Source: Aurantimonas coralicida DSM 14790
Lineage (GTDB): Bacteria > Pseudomonadota > Alphaproteobacteria > Rhizobiales > Rhizobiaceae
Direction of reading: 5' to 3'
NCBI RefSeq assembly: GCF_000421645.1
Contig: NZ_ATXK01000006.1
Location: 62,001-126,000 of the forward strand
Length of the DNA stretch: 64,000 nt
Shown here piece after piece: positions 41,970 through 51,429 of the stretch; the stretch's first letter is position 1; each line of letters begins with the position of its first letter. The notes under the pieces were generated by a model, which was not told the origin of the DNA, ran no database searches, and saw only the letters and a program-made list of their open reading frames with translations. The translations under genes were made by a program, and so were the position numbers.

Positions 41970-42004
41970 AAAGGCCTCCGCCGCGGATCGCGGCGGAGGC
42001 CTTT
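41970..42004. terminator. Strong bidirectional terminator
   Basis: AAAGGCCTCCGCCGCG (41970-41985) pairs with CGCGGCGGAGGCCTTT (41989-42004) around GAT, a 16-bp stem flanked by A and T runs on both sides. It separates the convergent lipoprotein and FAH-hydrolase genes. Confidence 0.85.
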
Positions 42005-42024
42005 CGGTGTCAGTGCATGGGCGG

Positions 42025-42867
42025 TCAGGCGGCGATGACGGTCTGCTTCTGCTCGCCCAGACCCTCGATGCCGAGCGTCATGACGTCCCCGACCTTCAGA
42101 TACTGCGGCGGCTTCATGCCCATGGCGACACCCGGAGGCGTGCCGGTGGAGATGACGTCGCCCGGCATCAGCGTCATGAACTGCGATAGGTACGACACCA
42201 CATGCGGCACGTTGAAGATCAGCGTGTTGGTGTTGCCCGTCTGGCGGCGCTCGCCATTGACGTCGAGCCACATGGCGAGGTTGTGCGGGTCGGCGACCGC
42301 GTCGCGCGTCACCAGCCAGGGGCCGAGCGGGCCGAAGGTGTCGTGGCTCTTGCCCTTGGTCCACTGGCCCTGGCGCTTGGTCTGGAAGTCGCGCTCGGAG
42401 ACGTCGTTCATCACCGCGAAGCCGGCGACATGGTTCATCGCGTCGGCTTCCGAGACGTATTTCGCCTTAGTGCCGATGATGACGGCCAGCTCGACCTCCC
42501 AGTCGAGGGCCTCGGAGTTGCGCGGCATCTCGACGGCGTCATTCGGACCGCACAGCGCGTTGAGCGCCTTGGCGAAGACGATCGGCTCCGTCGGCGGCTC
42601 GGCGCCGGTCTCGGCGGCATGGTCGGAATAGTTCAGGCCGATGCACAGGATCTTGCTGGTCTGGCCGACGCAGGGGCCGAAGCGCGGCGAACCGTCGACC
42701 GCCGGCAGCGAGGCCGGATCGAGCGCGGCGAGCCTGGCGATGCCGGCGTCGGACAGGATATCGCCGGAGATGTCGGCGATCTGGCCGGAGAGATCGCGCA
42801 GCTGGCCGTCGGCGTCGATCATGCCGGGTTTTTCCTGGCCCGCGGGGCCGTAGCGAACGAGTTTCAT
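42025..42867 (-). CDS. Fumarylacetoacetate hydrolase family protein, probable diketo-deoxy-sugar-acid hydrolase
   Basis: The protein has 280 residues from the ATG at 42867 with AAGGAC upstream. The FAH core shows LCIGLNYSDHAAETGAEPP, DWEVELAVIIG (metal Glu residues), NDVSERDFQTKRQGQW, PGDVISTGTPPGVAMGM and VMTLGIEGLGEQK. Close relatives cleave 2,4-diketo-3-deoxy-L-fuconate to pyruvate and lactate; GguC of the ggu locus is also in this family. It follows the SDR gene by 38 bp in the same direction, within the sugar cluster. Confidence 0.82.
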   Translation of the reverse strand: MKLVRYGPAGQEKPGMIDADGQLRDLSGQIADISGDILSDAGIARLAALDPASLPAVDGSPRFGPCVGQTSKILCIGLNYSDHAAETGAEPPTEPIVFAKALNALCGPNDAVEMPRNSEALDWEVELAVIIGTKAKYVSEADAMNHVAGFAVMNDVSERDFQTKRQGQWTKGKSHDTFGPLGPWLVTRDAVADPHNLAMWLDVNGERRQTGNTNTLIFNVPHVVSYLSQFMTLMPGDVISTGTPPGVAMGMKPPQYLKVGDVMTLGIEGLGEQKQTVIAA

Positions 42868-42905
42868 GGCGTCCTTTCGCATTGTGTCGATGGGTTGGGG
42901 AGGGA

Positions 42906-43652
42906 TCAGTAGACGGCGCGGCCGCCCGAAATGTCGAACACCGCACCGGTGGTGAAGGAACAGTCTTCCGAAGCAAGCCAGGCGATCATCGCGGCGACCT
43001 CGGCTGGCTCGAGAAAGCGCTGCAGCGGGATCTTCGACAGCATGAAGTCGATATGCTCCTGACTCATCTGGTCGAAGATCGAGGTGCGCGCGGCGGCCGG
43101 GGTGATGCAGTTGACGAGGACGCCGGTGCCGGCGAGCTCCTTGCCGAGTGACTTGGTCAGCCCGATCAGGCCGGCCTTGGACGCGGAATAATGCGAGGCG
43201 TTGGGATTGCCTTCCTTGCCGGCGATGGAGGCGACGTTGATGATCCGGCCGTAGCCGGCGTCCATCATCAGCGGCACGATCGCCCGGCTGGTGATGTACG
43301 GCGCGATCAGGTTGACCTCGATGGTCTTGCGCCAGACGTCCGGCGCCAGGTCCCAGGTCTTGCCGTTGCCGCCGGTGATCCCGGCATTGTTGACCAGGAT
43401 GTCGATCTTGCCGGCGGCGTCCATCGCCTGCCGCGTGGCAGCGGCGACGGCCGCCTCGTCGGTCAGTTCGACGGCCGTGCCGCTGGCGCGCGGGCCCAGA
43501 TCCGCGACCGCCTTGTCGACCGCCGCGCCGTCGATGTCCCAGAGGACGACGGATCCACCGCTCTCGATGATCCGCTCGGCCGTGGCGTAGCCGATGCCAC
43601 GGGCCCCGCCGGTGATGATCGCGATGCGGCCTTCGAGATCGATTTTGTTCAT
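42906..43652 (-). CDS. Short-chain dehydrogenase, probable 2-keto-3-deoxy-sugar-acid dehydrogenase
   Basis: The protein has 248 residues from the ATG at 43652. The Rossmann start is IAIITGGARGIGYATAERI; the NNAGIT block and INVASIAG follow; the catalytic Ser, Tyr and Lys are in NVASIAGKE and SHYSASKAG. It resembles KDF-dehydrogenase-type SDRs that pair with FAH-family hydrolases in non-phosphorylative fucose-type pathways. It is the first gene of the leftward pair and is divergent from the FadR-type regulator by about 320 bp. Confidence 0.8.
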   Translation of the reverse strand: MNKIDLEGRIAIITGGARGIGYATAERIIESGGSVVLWDIDGAAVDKAVADLGPRASGTAVELTDEAAVAAATRQAMDAAGKIDILVNNAGITGGNGKTWDLAPDVWRKTIEVNLIAPYITSRAIVPLMMDAGYGRIINVASIAGKEGNPNASHYSASKAGLIGLTKSLGKELAGTGVLVNCITPAAARTSIFDQMSQEHIDFMLSKIPLQRFLEPAEVAAMIAWLASEDCSFTTGAVFDISGGRAVY

Positions 43653-43765
43653 GACATCCCCCCAGAAGTCGCGCCGATGGCCGTTCGCGCCGTCCCGCCA
43701 GGCCGGTGCCCGCGGCTTCGCCGCCATCGCGTTCCCGCCGGGATGCCATATCCACCCGGCGGTTG

Positions 43766-43779
43766 CAATGTATACGTTG
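43766..43779. promoter_or_regulatory. Candidate FadR/GntR-type operator (left)
   Basis: CAATGTATACGTTG centres on GTATAC with CAA and TTG arms, the palindromic layout of UxuR/GntR-type operators. It lies 114 bp before the SDR start on its upstream side, a position suiting repression of the leftward genes by the regulator encoded at 43972. Confidence 0.5.
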
Positions 43780-43877
43780 ATCCGCCGACGGGATCGCTCG
43801 ATCGGGATGCGATCGCGGCGTCGCGCGTCCAGCGGCAGCGTCGGCGGGCACGTATCAACGTCCTTCAGGGTAAGGTA

Positions 43878-43896
43878 CGACTATAGACCATAGTCG
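43878..43896. promoter_or_regulatory. Candidate operator (right)
   Basis: CGACTAT and ATAGTCG flank AGACC, a seven-base-arm inverted repeat 76 bp before the regulator start. Its sequence differs from the site at 43766, so the two may bind different proteins, or one may be a chance hairpin. Confidence 0.45.
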
Positions 43897-43971
43897 AAGC
43901 AATTTGCGGTTGCCTCCGGACGGTACTTCACGCAATCATCCGACCATTGCAGAGAGGGGAGGCTCGGCAAG

Positions 43972-44784
43972 GTGCTTCAGGCGAATGCGCGGACGATGCA
44001 TGGAGAGCGGGCCAGCCGCACCATGAGCCTGGCGGCCACGTTCGGCCGCCGGATCGCGTCCGGCCGCCTGGCCTGCGGCGAGGCACTGCCGACCGAAAAG
44101 GAGTTGCAGACGCAATACGGAGTCTCGCGGACCGTGGTGCGCGAGGCCGTCCGCCATCTGGTCGCCAAGGGGCTGGTCAGCGTCGGTCCGAAGGTCGGCA
44201 CGCGGGTGCGCGAGCGGATCGAGTGGAACATGCTCGACCCGGACGTGATGGGCTGGCACCTGACCGCCGCGATCCGGCGCCCCTTCATCGAGTCGCTCTA
44301 CGAGATGCGGCTGATCAACGAGCCCCAGGCGGCGCGGCTCGCCTGCGACCGGATCTCGCCGGAGCAGGCGGCGCGGCTCCAGGCGGCAATGGCCGGCATG
44401 CGCGAGAACCCGCGCGGCTCGCCGGAGCTGATCGCCGCCGATCTCGCCTTTCACCGGGTCATCCTCGAGGCGACCGGAAACCCCATGCTGGTGTCGCTCG
44501 GCGCGATGATCGAGCGCAGCCTGTCGATCTCCTTCTCCCTGTCCTGGCGGCAGAACCCGCAGGAGGAGACGCTACGCCAGCATGGCCGGGTGATGGACGC
44601 CATCCTCGCCGGCGACCGGGAAGCGGCGGAACTGTTCATGCGAAGGCTCATCGAGAGTGCCTTCAACGACGTCATCCTCGCCCTCTACGCCGATGACGGC
44701 AGCCGGGGCGACGATGCGGGCGAGGCCGGCGATACCGATGCCGGCAACCGCGAACGGGATCACGGCGCAAGGTCCGCGCCGTGA
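43972..44784 (+). CDS. FadR-family GntR transcriptional regulator
   Basis: The protein has 270 residues from a GTG at 43972 after GGGGAGG; an ATG at 43996 is possible. The N-terminal winged helix has [20 protein letters not shown] then [12 protein letters not shown]. The C-terminal FCD domain is helical with [14 protein letters not shown] and the His in [13 protein letters not shown], the residues that bind metal in FadR-type effector pockets. It should respond to a sugar acid or related intermediate. It sits between the leftward SDR/FAH genes and the rightward chvE transporter genes. Confidence 0.88.
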   Translation: MLQANARTMHGERASRTMSLAATFGRRIASGRLACGEALPTEKELQTQYGVSRTVVREAVRHLVAKGLVSVGPKVGTRVRERIEWNMLDPDVMGWHLTAAIRRPFIESLYEMRLINEPQAARLACDRISPEQAARLQAAMAGMRENPRGSPELIAADLAFHRVILEATGNPMLVSLGAMIERSLSISFSLSWRQNPQEETLRQHGRVMDAILAGDREAAELFMRRLIESAFNDVILALYADDGSRGDDAGEAGDTDAGNRERDHGARSAP

Positions 44785-44840
44785 CGGGAGCATTGCAGAG
44801 GGCGCGTCATGCGCCGAACCAAGGTCCAGGGAGGACAATC

Positions 44841-45914
44841 ATGAACGTGACGAAGACACTGATCGCGGGGCTTGCCGCGACGGTCATGGCGCTGTCGGTG
44901 CCGCTCGGTGCGAGCGCGCAGGACAAGGGCACCGTGGGCATCTCCATGCCGACGAAATCCTCGGCCCGCTGGATCGCCGACGGCGACAACATGGTCAAGC
45001 AGTTCGAGGCGGCCGGCTACGCCACCGACCTGCAATATGCCGAGGACGACATTCCCAACCAGCTCGCCCAGATCGAGAACATGGTGACCAAGGGCGTCGA
45101 CGCGCTGGTCATCGCGTCGATCGACGGCACGACGCTCTCCAACGTTCTGGCCAATGCCGCGGCGATGGACATTCCGGTGATCGCCTATGACCGCCTGATC
45201 CGTGACAGCGAGAATGTCGATTACTACGCGACCTTCGACAATTATCAGGTCGGCGTGCAGCAGGCCGAGTCCCTCGTCGCCGGGCTGGAGCAGCGCTTCC
45301 CCGACGCCGAGGCCTGGAACGTCGAGCTGTTCGGCGGCTCGCCGGACGACAACAACGCCTACTTCTTCTACGACGGTGGCATGAGCGTGCTGCAGCCGCT
45401 GATCGACGAGGGCAACGTCAAGATCGTCTCCGGCCAGATGGGCATGGACACGGTCGGCACCCTGCGCTGGGACGGCGCGGTGGCGCAGGCCCGCATGGAT
45501 AACCTCCTGTCGGCCAACTACACCGACCAGCAGCTGCATGGCGTGCTGTCGCCCTATGACGGCCTGTCCATCGGCATCATCTCCTCGCTGAAGGGCGTCG
45601 GCTACGGCTCGGGCGACCAGAAGATGCCGATCGTCTCCGGTCAGGACGCCGAGGTCCCCTCGGTCAAGGCGATCCTGCGCGGCGAGCAGTATTCCACCAT
45701 CTTCAAGGACACCCGCGAGCTCGCCAAGGTGACCGTGAACATGGTCGATGCCGTGCTGCAGGGCAACGAGCCCGAGGTCAACGACACCAAGACCTACGAC
45801 AACGGCGTCAAGGTGGTGCCGTCCTACCTGCTCAAGCCGGTGCTGGTCACCGAGGAGAACTGGGAAGAGGTCCTGGTCGGCGGCGGTTACTACACCGAAG
45901 ACCAGATCAAGTAG
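44841..45914 (+). CDS. chvE: Periplasmic sugar-binding protein, ChvE type
   Basis: The protein has 357 residues with GGAGG ten bases upstream. The signal peptide (about 1-26) ends at ASA. The mature part is a type I periplasmic binding fold, with [20 protein letters not shown] at the N-terminus and the hinge [16 protein letters not shown]. ChvE-type proteins bind galactose, arabinose and other aldoses and feed the GguAB importer; in Agrobacterium, ChvE also signals to VirA. A stem-loop between this gene and the ATPase gene may raise the yield of the binding protein relative to the membrane parts. Confidence 0.88.
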   Translation: MNVTKTLIAGLAATVMALSVPLGASAQDKGTVGISMPTKSSARWIADGDNMVKQFEAAGYATDLQYAEDDIPNQLAQIENMVTKGVDALVIASIDGTTLSNVLANAAAMDIPVIAYDRLIRDSENVDYYATFDNYQVGVQQAESLVAGLEQRFPDAEAWNVELFGGSPDDNNAYFFYDGGMSVLQPLIDEGNVKIVSGQMGMDTVGTLRWDGAVAQARMDNLLSANYTDQQLHGVLSPYDGLSIGIISSLKGVGYGSGDQKMPIVSGQDAEVPSVKAILRGEQYSTIFKDTRELAKVTVNMVDAVLQGNEPEVNDTKTYDNGVKVVPSYLLKPVLVTEENWEEVLVGGGYYTEDQIK

Positions 45915-45922
45915 GGCGATCC

Positions 45923-45946
45923 GGCGGGCGCCTGCCGGCGTCCGCC
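45923..45946 (+). terminator. Stem-loop between chvE and gguA, probably partial termination or mRNA stabilisation
   Basis: GGCGGGCGCC and GGCGTCCGCC pair (one G:U) around TGCC in the gap between binding protein and ATPase genes. There is no U-run, so it probably does not end all transcription. Such elements often give differential expression of the binding protein. Confidence 0.5.
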
Positions 45947-46069
45947 CTCGCCATGCCGTGGCCGTTCACCAGAGCGGCCGCGGCATCCTGACGGACGGCC
46001 GAAGCGCCGTGACCCATCCATTCGGATCGAGGCGCCGCTTGCGGCTGCCGATCTGCCGGAAGAGCCGCC

Positions 46070-47620
46070 ATGACGACCATCCTGGAAATGCGCAACATCA
46101 CCAAGACCTTCCCGGGTGTGAAGGCGCTGGACGATGTCAGCCTGAGCGTCGAGGCCGGCGAGATCCACGCCCTCGTCGGCGAGAACGGCGCCGGCAAGTC
46201 GACGCTGATGAAGGTGCTGTCCGGGGTCTATCCGCACGGCTCCTATGACGGCGCCATCACCTATCAGGGCGAGGAGTGCCGCTTCTCCGGCATTTCCGAT
46301 TCCGAACGCCTCGGCATCATCATCATCCACCAGGAACTGGCGCTGGTGCCGCTCCTGTCGATCGCCGAGAACATCTTCCTCGGCAACGAGCGGGCGACGA
46401 ACGGCATCATCGACTGGAACGAGACCTTCTCGCGGACCCGCGAGCTGCTCGCCAAGGTCGGGCTGAAGGAATCGCCGACGACGCTGGTCACCGATATCGG
46501 CCTCGGCAAGCAGCAGCTGGTGGAGATCGCCAAGGCGCTGTCCAAGGAGGTCAAGCTCCTGATCCTCGACGAGCCGACCTCCAGCCTCAACGAGACCGAT
46601 TCAGAGGCGCTGCTGAAGCTGCTCCTGGAGTTCAAGGCGCGCGGCATCTCCTCGATCCTGATCTCCCACAAGCTGAACGAGATCGCCAAGGTCGCCGACA
46701 CCATCACGGTCCTGCGCGACGGCAGCGCCGTCTCGACGCTCGACTGCGGCACCGGCACGATCAGCGAGAACGACATCATCCGCGACATGGTCGGCCGCAG
46801 CCTGACCGACCGCTTTCCGCCGCGCGAGCCGAAGATCGGCGAGACGGTGCTGGAGGTGTCGAACTGGACGGCGCACCACCCGATCCATTCCGACCGCAAG
46901 GTGGTCGACGACGTCAGCCTGCATGTGAAGCGCGGCGAGGTTGTCGGCATCGCCGGTCTGATGGGGGCCGGGCGCACCGAGCTCGCCATGAGCCTGTTCG
47001 GCCGTGCCTATGGCGTCAACATTTCCGGCGAGGTGAAGATCGACGGCCGCAAGGTCGACGTCTCGACCATCTCGCGGGCGATCGACAACGGCCTCTGCTA
47101 CGTCACCGAGGACCGCAAGACCTACGGCCTCGTCCTCGAGGAGACGATCCGGCGCAACATTCCGCTGGCCAATCTGCCGGGCGTCGCCAACGGCATCGTG
47201 CTCGATTCCGAGAAGGAGACGGCCGTCGCGCGCGACTACCGCGACCGGGTCCGCATCAAGAGTTCGAGCATCGGCCAGGAGGTGATCAACCTGTCCGGCG
47301 GCAACCAGCAGAAGGTGGTGCTGTCGAAATGGCTGTTCGCCGGCCCGGAGGTGCTGATCCTCGACGAGCCGACGCGCGGCATTGATGTCGGCGCCAAATA
47401 CGAAATCTACGCGATCATCGCCCAGCTCGCCGCCAGCGGGAAGGCGATCATCGTGATCTCGTCGGAAATGCCCGAGCTGCTCGGCATCACCGACCGCGTC
47501 TACGTCATGAACGAGGGCCGCTTCGTCGGCGAACTCCCCACGTCAGAAGCCACGCAGGAGAAGATCATGGCGATGATCATCCGCGCCGGGCACCGAAACC
47601 GAGGAAACAGCGATGTCTGA
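46070..47620 (+). CDS. gguA: Sugar ABC transporter ATPase
   Basis: The protein has 516 residues, two fused ATPase domains as in the ribose/xylose/galactose family. Domain 1: Walker [15 protein letters not shown], signature and Walker [14 protein letters not shown]. Domain 2: [15 protein letters not shown] (degenerate Walker A lacking the usual Lys), signature [15 protein letters not shown], Walker [14 protein letters not shown]. This asymmetry is normal. It overlaps the permease gene by 8 bases. Confidence 0.92.
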   Translation: MTTILEMRNITKTFPGVKALDDVSLSVEAGEIHALVGENGAGKSTLMKVLSGVYPHGSYDGAITYQGEECRFSGISDSERLGIIIIHQELALVPLLSIAENIFLGNERATNGIIDWNETFSRTRELLAKVGLKESPTTLVTDIGLGKQQLVEIAKALSKEVKLLILDEPTSSLNETDSEALLKLLLEFKARGISSILISHKLNEIAKVADTITVLRDGSAVSTLDCGTGTISENDIIRDMVGRSLTDRFPPREPKIGETVLEVSNWTAHHPIHSDRKVVDDVSLHVKRGEVVGIAGLMGAGRTELAMSLFGRAYGVNISGEVKIDGRKVDVSTISRAIDNGLCYVTEDRKTYGLVLEETIRRNIPLANLPGVANGIVLDSEKETAVARDYRDRVRIKSSSIGQEVINLSGGNQQKVVLSKWLFAGPEVLILDEPTRGIDVGAKYEIYAIIAQLAASGKAIIVISSEMPELLGITDRVYVMNEGRFVGELPTSEATQEKIMAMIIRAGHRNRGNSDV

Positions 47621-48824
47621 TCAGGCGACGCAGCAGATCGATCTGGAAAAGGACCGGGCCGCACCCGGCGCGTCCTGGGGCTTCGTGCGGCGGCACATGC
47701 GCGAATACGGCATTCTCGTCGCGCTCGTCGTCATCATGGCCTTCTTCCAGATCATGACCGACGGCATTCTCCTGAAGCCGATCAACCTGACCAACCTCGT
47801 CCTGCAGAACAGCTACATCATCATCATGGCGCTGGGCATGCTGCTGGTGATCGTCTCCGGCAACATCGACCTGTCGGTCGGTTCGGTGCTGGGCTTCGTC
47901 GGCGCGCTCGCCGCGGTGATGATCGTCAACTGGGACATGAACTATGTCCTGGCCGGGGTCATCTGCCTGTTCGTCGGCGCGGTGATCGGCGCCATGCAGG
48001 GCTACTGGATCGCCTATTGGCGCATTCCCTCCTTCATCGTCACCCTGGCCGGCATGCTGGTCTTCAAGGGTCTGACGCTCTGGCTCCTGGCCGGCCAGTC
48101 GGTCGGGCCGTTCCCGCGGGGCTTCCAGCTGATCTCCTCGGGCTTCCTGCCGGACCTCTTCGGCGGCGAAGACATCAACCTCTTGTCGCTGGCTCTCGGT
48201 GTGGCGCTGGCCGGGCTGATCCTGTTCCTGGCGGTGCGGGCTCGCATGCGCAGCCAGGCCCATGGTGGCGAGGACGAGCCCTTCGCCTTCTTTGCGGCGC
48301 GGATCGTCATCGTCGTCGGCGCGATCCTCTATCTCGCCTGGATGCTCGCGACCTTCCGGGGCTTCCCGAACGTCCTCATCGTCATGGCGCTGCTGATCGC
48401 GCTCTATTCCTTCGTCACCTCGCGCACGACCATCGGCCGGCGCATCTATGCGCTGGGCGGCAACGAGAAGGCGGCCAAGCTTTCCGGCATCAAGACCGAG
48501 CGGCTGACCTTCCTGACCTTCGCCAATATGGGCATGCTGGCGGCGCTGGCCGGCCTCGTCTTCGCTGCCCGCCTCAACACGGCGACGCCCAAGGCCGGTC
48601 TCGGCTTCGAGCTCGACGTCATCGCCGCGGTCTTCATCGGCGGCGCCTCCATGTCCGGCGGCGTCGGCACCATCGTCGGCGCGGTGATCGGCGCCTTCAT
48701 CATGGGCGTGATGAACAACGGCATGTCGATCCTGGGCATCGGCATCGACTACCAGCAGGTCATCAAGGGCCTCGTCCTGCTGCTCGCCGTCATCTTCGAC
48801 GTCTACAACAAGAACAAGGGGTGA
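47613..48824 (+). CDS. gguB: Sugar ABC transporter permease
   Basis: The protein has 403 residues and about ten membrane helices. The typical family stretch [20 protein letters not shown] is present and the second half contains [20 protein letters not shown]. The protein is of the RbsC/XylH family. It is cotranslated with the ATPase gene through an eight-base overlap and completes the ChvE-GguAB importer. Confidence 0.92.
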   Translation: MSDQATQQIDLEKDRAAPGASWGFVRRHMREYGILVALVVIMAFFQIMTDGILLKPINLTNLVLQNSYIIIMALGMLLVIVSGNIDLSVGSVLGFVGALAAVMIVNWDMNYVLAGVICLFVGAVIGAMQGYWIAYWRIPSFIVTLAGMLVFKGLTLWLLAGQSVGPFPRGFQLISSGFLPDLFGGEDINLLSLALGVALAGLILFLAVRARMRSQAHGGEDEPFAFFAARIVIVVGAILYLAWMLATFRGFPNVLIVMALLIALYSFVTSRTTIGRRIYALGGNEKAAKLSGIKTERLTFLTFANMGMLAALAGLVFAARLNTATPKAGLGFELDVIAAVFIGGASMSGGVGTIVGAVIGAFIMGVMNNGMSILGIGIDYQQVIKGLVLLLAVIFDVYNKNKG

Positions 48825-48897
48825 GCCGGGTGCGCCGCCAACCAGAAGCGCCTGCGGCCGGGCCTGACGACCGCCGGCTTGCCGGGAGCCGCTCCAG

Positions 48898-49848
48898 ATG
48901 ACCCCGCCGATCCGGCTCGGCCTCGTCGGCGTCGGCAAGATCGCCCGCGATCAGCACATTCCCTCGATCGGCCGCAACCCGGCCTTCGAGCTTGTCGCGA
49001 CGGCGAGCCGCAGCGCCTCCGTCGACGGGGTCGCGCGCTTCGCCACGCCCGCCGAGATGCTCGACGCCATGCCGCAGATCGACGCGGTCGCCCTCTGCGT
49101 CCCGCCCCAGGTGCGCCATGTCATGGCGGCCGACGCGCTGCGCCGGGGCAAGCACGTGCTGCTGGAAAAGCCGCCCGGCGCCACTCTGTCGGAGGTCGCG
49201 CATCTCGCCGATCTGGCGGAGACGCAAGGCGTCAGCCTGTTCGCCACCTGGCATTCGCGCTTTGCCCCCGGCGTCGCGCCGGCGCGTCGCTGGCTTGCCG
49301 GACGGCAGGTGCGATCGGTGCGGGTGGAATGGAAGGAGGATGTCCGCCACTGGCATCCGGGCCAGGACTGGATCTGGGAGCCGGGCGGGCTCGGCGTCTT
49401 CGATCCGGGCATCAATGCCCTGTCGATCGTCACAGACATCCTGCCGGAGCCAATGTTCCTGACCGGCGGCGAACTGTCCTTCCCCGAGAACCGCGCCGCG
49501 CCCATCGCCGCCTCGCTGCGCTTTGCCGGCGCGTCCGGTGCGGCGATGAATGCCGAATTCGACTGGCGCCAGACCGGTCCGCAGACCTGGGACATCCATG
49601 TCGGCACCGATGCCGGCGATCTTCTCCTGTCGTCGGGCGGCGCGCGCCTGTGGATCGACGGGGAATCGGTGGTCGATCAGGCCGAAGCCGAATATGACGG
49701 CATCTATGCACGCTTCGCCGAACTGGTGGCGAGCGGCGGGTCCGACGTGGATCTCGCGCCGCTCCGCCATGTCGCCGACGCGTTCATGCTGGGCCGCCAT
49801 CTGACGGTCGAGCCGTTCCACGATCAACCGAACCGGGACACTGCATGA
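48898..49848 (+). CDS. D-galactose 1-dehydrogenase (Gfo/Idh/MocA family)
   Basis: The protein has 316 residues. LGLVGVGKIARDQHIPSIGR is the nucleotide-binding start of the galactose dehydrogenase group, and VLLEKPPGATLSEV carries the EKP motif with its Lys. TWHSRFAPGV and WHPGQDWIWEPGGLGVFDPG match galactose dehydrogenase closely. It oxidises galactose to the lactone with NAD(P). The 3' end overlaps dgoK by ATGA. Confidence 0.85.
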   Translation: MTPPIRLGLVGVGKIARDQHIPSIGRNPAFELVATASRSASVDGVARFATPAEMLDAMPQIDAVALCVPPQVRHVMAADALRRGKHVLLEKPPGATLSEVAHLADLAETQGVSLFATWHSRFAPGVAPARRWLAGRQVRSVRVEWKEDVRHWHPGQDWIWEPGGLGVFDPGINALSIVTDILPEPMFLTGGELSFPENRAAPIAASLRFAGASGAAMNAEFDWRQTGPQTWDIHVGTDAGDLLLSSGGARLWIDGESVVDQAEAEYDGIYARFAELVASGGSDVDLAPLRHVADAFMLGRHLTVEPFHDQPNRDTA

Positions 49849-50759
49849 ACGCCTATTGCGCGGCCGTCGACTGGGGCACCACCAGCTTCCGTCTCTGGCT
49901 GCTGGACGCCGCCGGCGAAATTCTCGCCGAACGCCGCAGCGGCGAGGGCATGCTCGCCGCCGGGCCGGACGGCTTTGCCGCCATTCTCGACGCGCATCTG
50001 TCGACCGTCGGTGCGTCGGCCGACCTGCCGGTCATCGCCTGCGGCATGGTCGGTGCGCGCCAGGGCTGGGTCGAGGCGCCCTATGTCGAGACCCCGGCGA
50101 CCGCCGCCTCCATCGCCGCCAGCGCCTGCCGCGTGCCGGGCCTGGAGCGGCCGGTGCACATCCTGCCCGGCGTCGCGCAGCGCAACGCGTCGACGCCCGA
50201 CGTCATGCGCGGCGAGGAAACCCAGATCCTCGGCCTGCCCGAGCGGGCCGGCGGAACGGGCGGCCTCGATCTCGTCTGCATGCCGGGCACCCATTCCAAA
50301 TGGGTCGCGCTGGAGGCGGGCCGGATCGCCGGCTTTGCCACCTTCATCACCGGTGATTTGTTCGCCGCGGTGGCCAAGCACACGATCCTGCGTCATTCGG
50401 TGGCCGATCCGGCCGCGCCCTTCGATCGGGCCGGCTTTGTCGACGGCTTCCGGGCCGGGCTGGAATCGCCCGCCGAAGCCACCAACCGCATGTTCGCGAT
50501 CCGCGCCGGCGGGCTCCTGGATGTCGGTGCCGGCGGCGACGGCGGATCGCAACTCTCCGGCCTCGTTCTCGGCCTCGAATTCGCCGGCGCCCGCAGCCGC
50601 TTCGGCGCGACGCCGCGGGTGACGCTCGTCGCCTCCGGCCAGCTTCTCGACATCTATACGGTGGCATGCGAACTGGCGGGCATCGAAGCCGTGGCCGCCG
50701 ATGCGGACGCGGCGGTGCGCCGCGGCCTCTTCGCCGCCGCCAGGGAGATTCTCGCATGA
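49845..50759 (+). CDS. dgoK: 2-dehydro-3-deoxygalactonokinase
   Basis: The protein has 304 residues. The ATP-binding start AVDWGTTSFRLWLLD, GMVGARQGWVEAPYVETPA and VCMPGTHSKWVAL mark the DgoK family. It phosphorylates 2-keto-3-deoxygalactonate. Its ATG overlaps the galactose dehydrogenase stop and its stop overlaps the aldolase start (ATGA both times), which indicates one operon. Confidence 0.92.
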   Translation: MNAYCAAVDWGTTSFRLWLLDAAGEILAERRSGEGMLAAGPDGFAAILDAHLSTVGASADLPVIACGMVGARQGWVEAPYVETPATAASIAASACRVPGLERPVHILPGVAQRNASTPDVMRGEETQILGLPERAGGTGGLDLVCMPGTHSKWVALEAGRIAGFATFITGDLFAAVAKHTILRHSVADPAAPFDRAGFVDGFRAGLESPAEATNRMFAIRAGGLLDVGAGGDGGSQLSGLVLGLEFAGARSRFGATPRVTLVASGQLLDIYTVACELAGIEAVAADADAAVRRGLFAAAREILA

Positions 50760-51403
50760 CCGACCTTCGCTCCGCTCCATGGCCGACGCTGAAGCGCGAC
50801 CTCGTCGCGATCCTGCGCGGCCTGACGCCGGACGAGTGCGAGCCGATCGTCGGCGCGCTGCTGGAGGCCGGCTTCGAGGCCATCGAGATTCCGCTGAACT
50901 CACCGGACGCCTTCACCTCGATCGCCGCCGCAGCCCGCATGGCGCCGGATGGCGTACTGATCGGCGCCGGCACCGTGCTGACGCCGGACGACACCGACCG
51001 GCTGCATGCGGCCGGCGGCCGGCTGCTGGTCAGCCCGAATGTCGACCCGGCGGTGCTGCATCGCGCAGCGGTCCACGGCATGGTGACCATGCCCGGCGTC
51101 TTCACCCCGACCGAGGCGCTGGCAGCGGCGGCGGCGGGCGCCTCGGCGCTGAAATTCTTCCCGGCGAACGTCCTCGGGCCGAACGGCATCAAGGCGATCA
51201 GCGCCGTGCTGCCCAAGGGCCTTGCGGTGGGCGCTGTCGGCGGCGTCTCGGAAGCGGATTTTGCCGCCTATGGTGCCATCGGCGTCCGGCATTTCGGGCT
51301 CGGCTCGTCGCTCTACAAGCCGGGCGACGAGGCGGCGACGGTGCGCGCGCGCGCCGACAAGGCAGTCGCCGCCTATGACGCGGCGTTCCCCGCGGGGCAG
51401 TAG
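50756..51403 (+). CDS. dgoA: 2-dehydro-3-deoxy-6-phosphogalactonate aldolase
   Basis: The protein has 215 residues, a KDPG/KDPGal aldolase of class I. Key blocks: VAILRGLTPDE at the start, GFEAIEIPLNSPD, LIGAGTVLTPDD, and the Schiff-base Lys in ASALKFFPANVLGPNGIKA. It splits KDPGal to pyruvate and glyceraldehyde 3-phosphate. It follows dgoK directly. Confidence 0.92.
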   Translation: MTDLRSAPWPTLKRDLVAILRGLTPDECEPIVGALLEAGFEAIEIPLNSPDAFTSIAAAARMAPDGVLIGAGTVLTPDDTDRLHAAGGRLLVSPNVDPAVLHRAAVHGMVTMPGVFTPTEALAAAAAGASALKFFPANVLGPNGIKAISAVLPKGLAVGAVGGVSEADFAAYGAIGVRHFGLGSSLYKPGDEAATVRARADKAVAAYDAAFPAGQ

Positions 51404-51429
51404 GCGCCTTTCAGCGAACGTCCCTTAGC

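Larger units (their letters stand above)
43653..43971. promoter_or_regulatory. Divergent control region of the sugar cluster
   Basis: This 319-bp gap lies between the SDR gene (leftward) and the GntR-type regulator (rightward). It contains two operator-like repeats, at 43766-43779 and 43878-43896, described separately, and no convincing gene. Promoters for both directions should lie here. I could not identify sure -35/-10 pairs. Confidence 0.6.
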
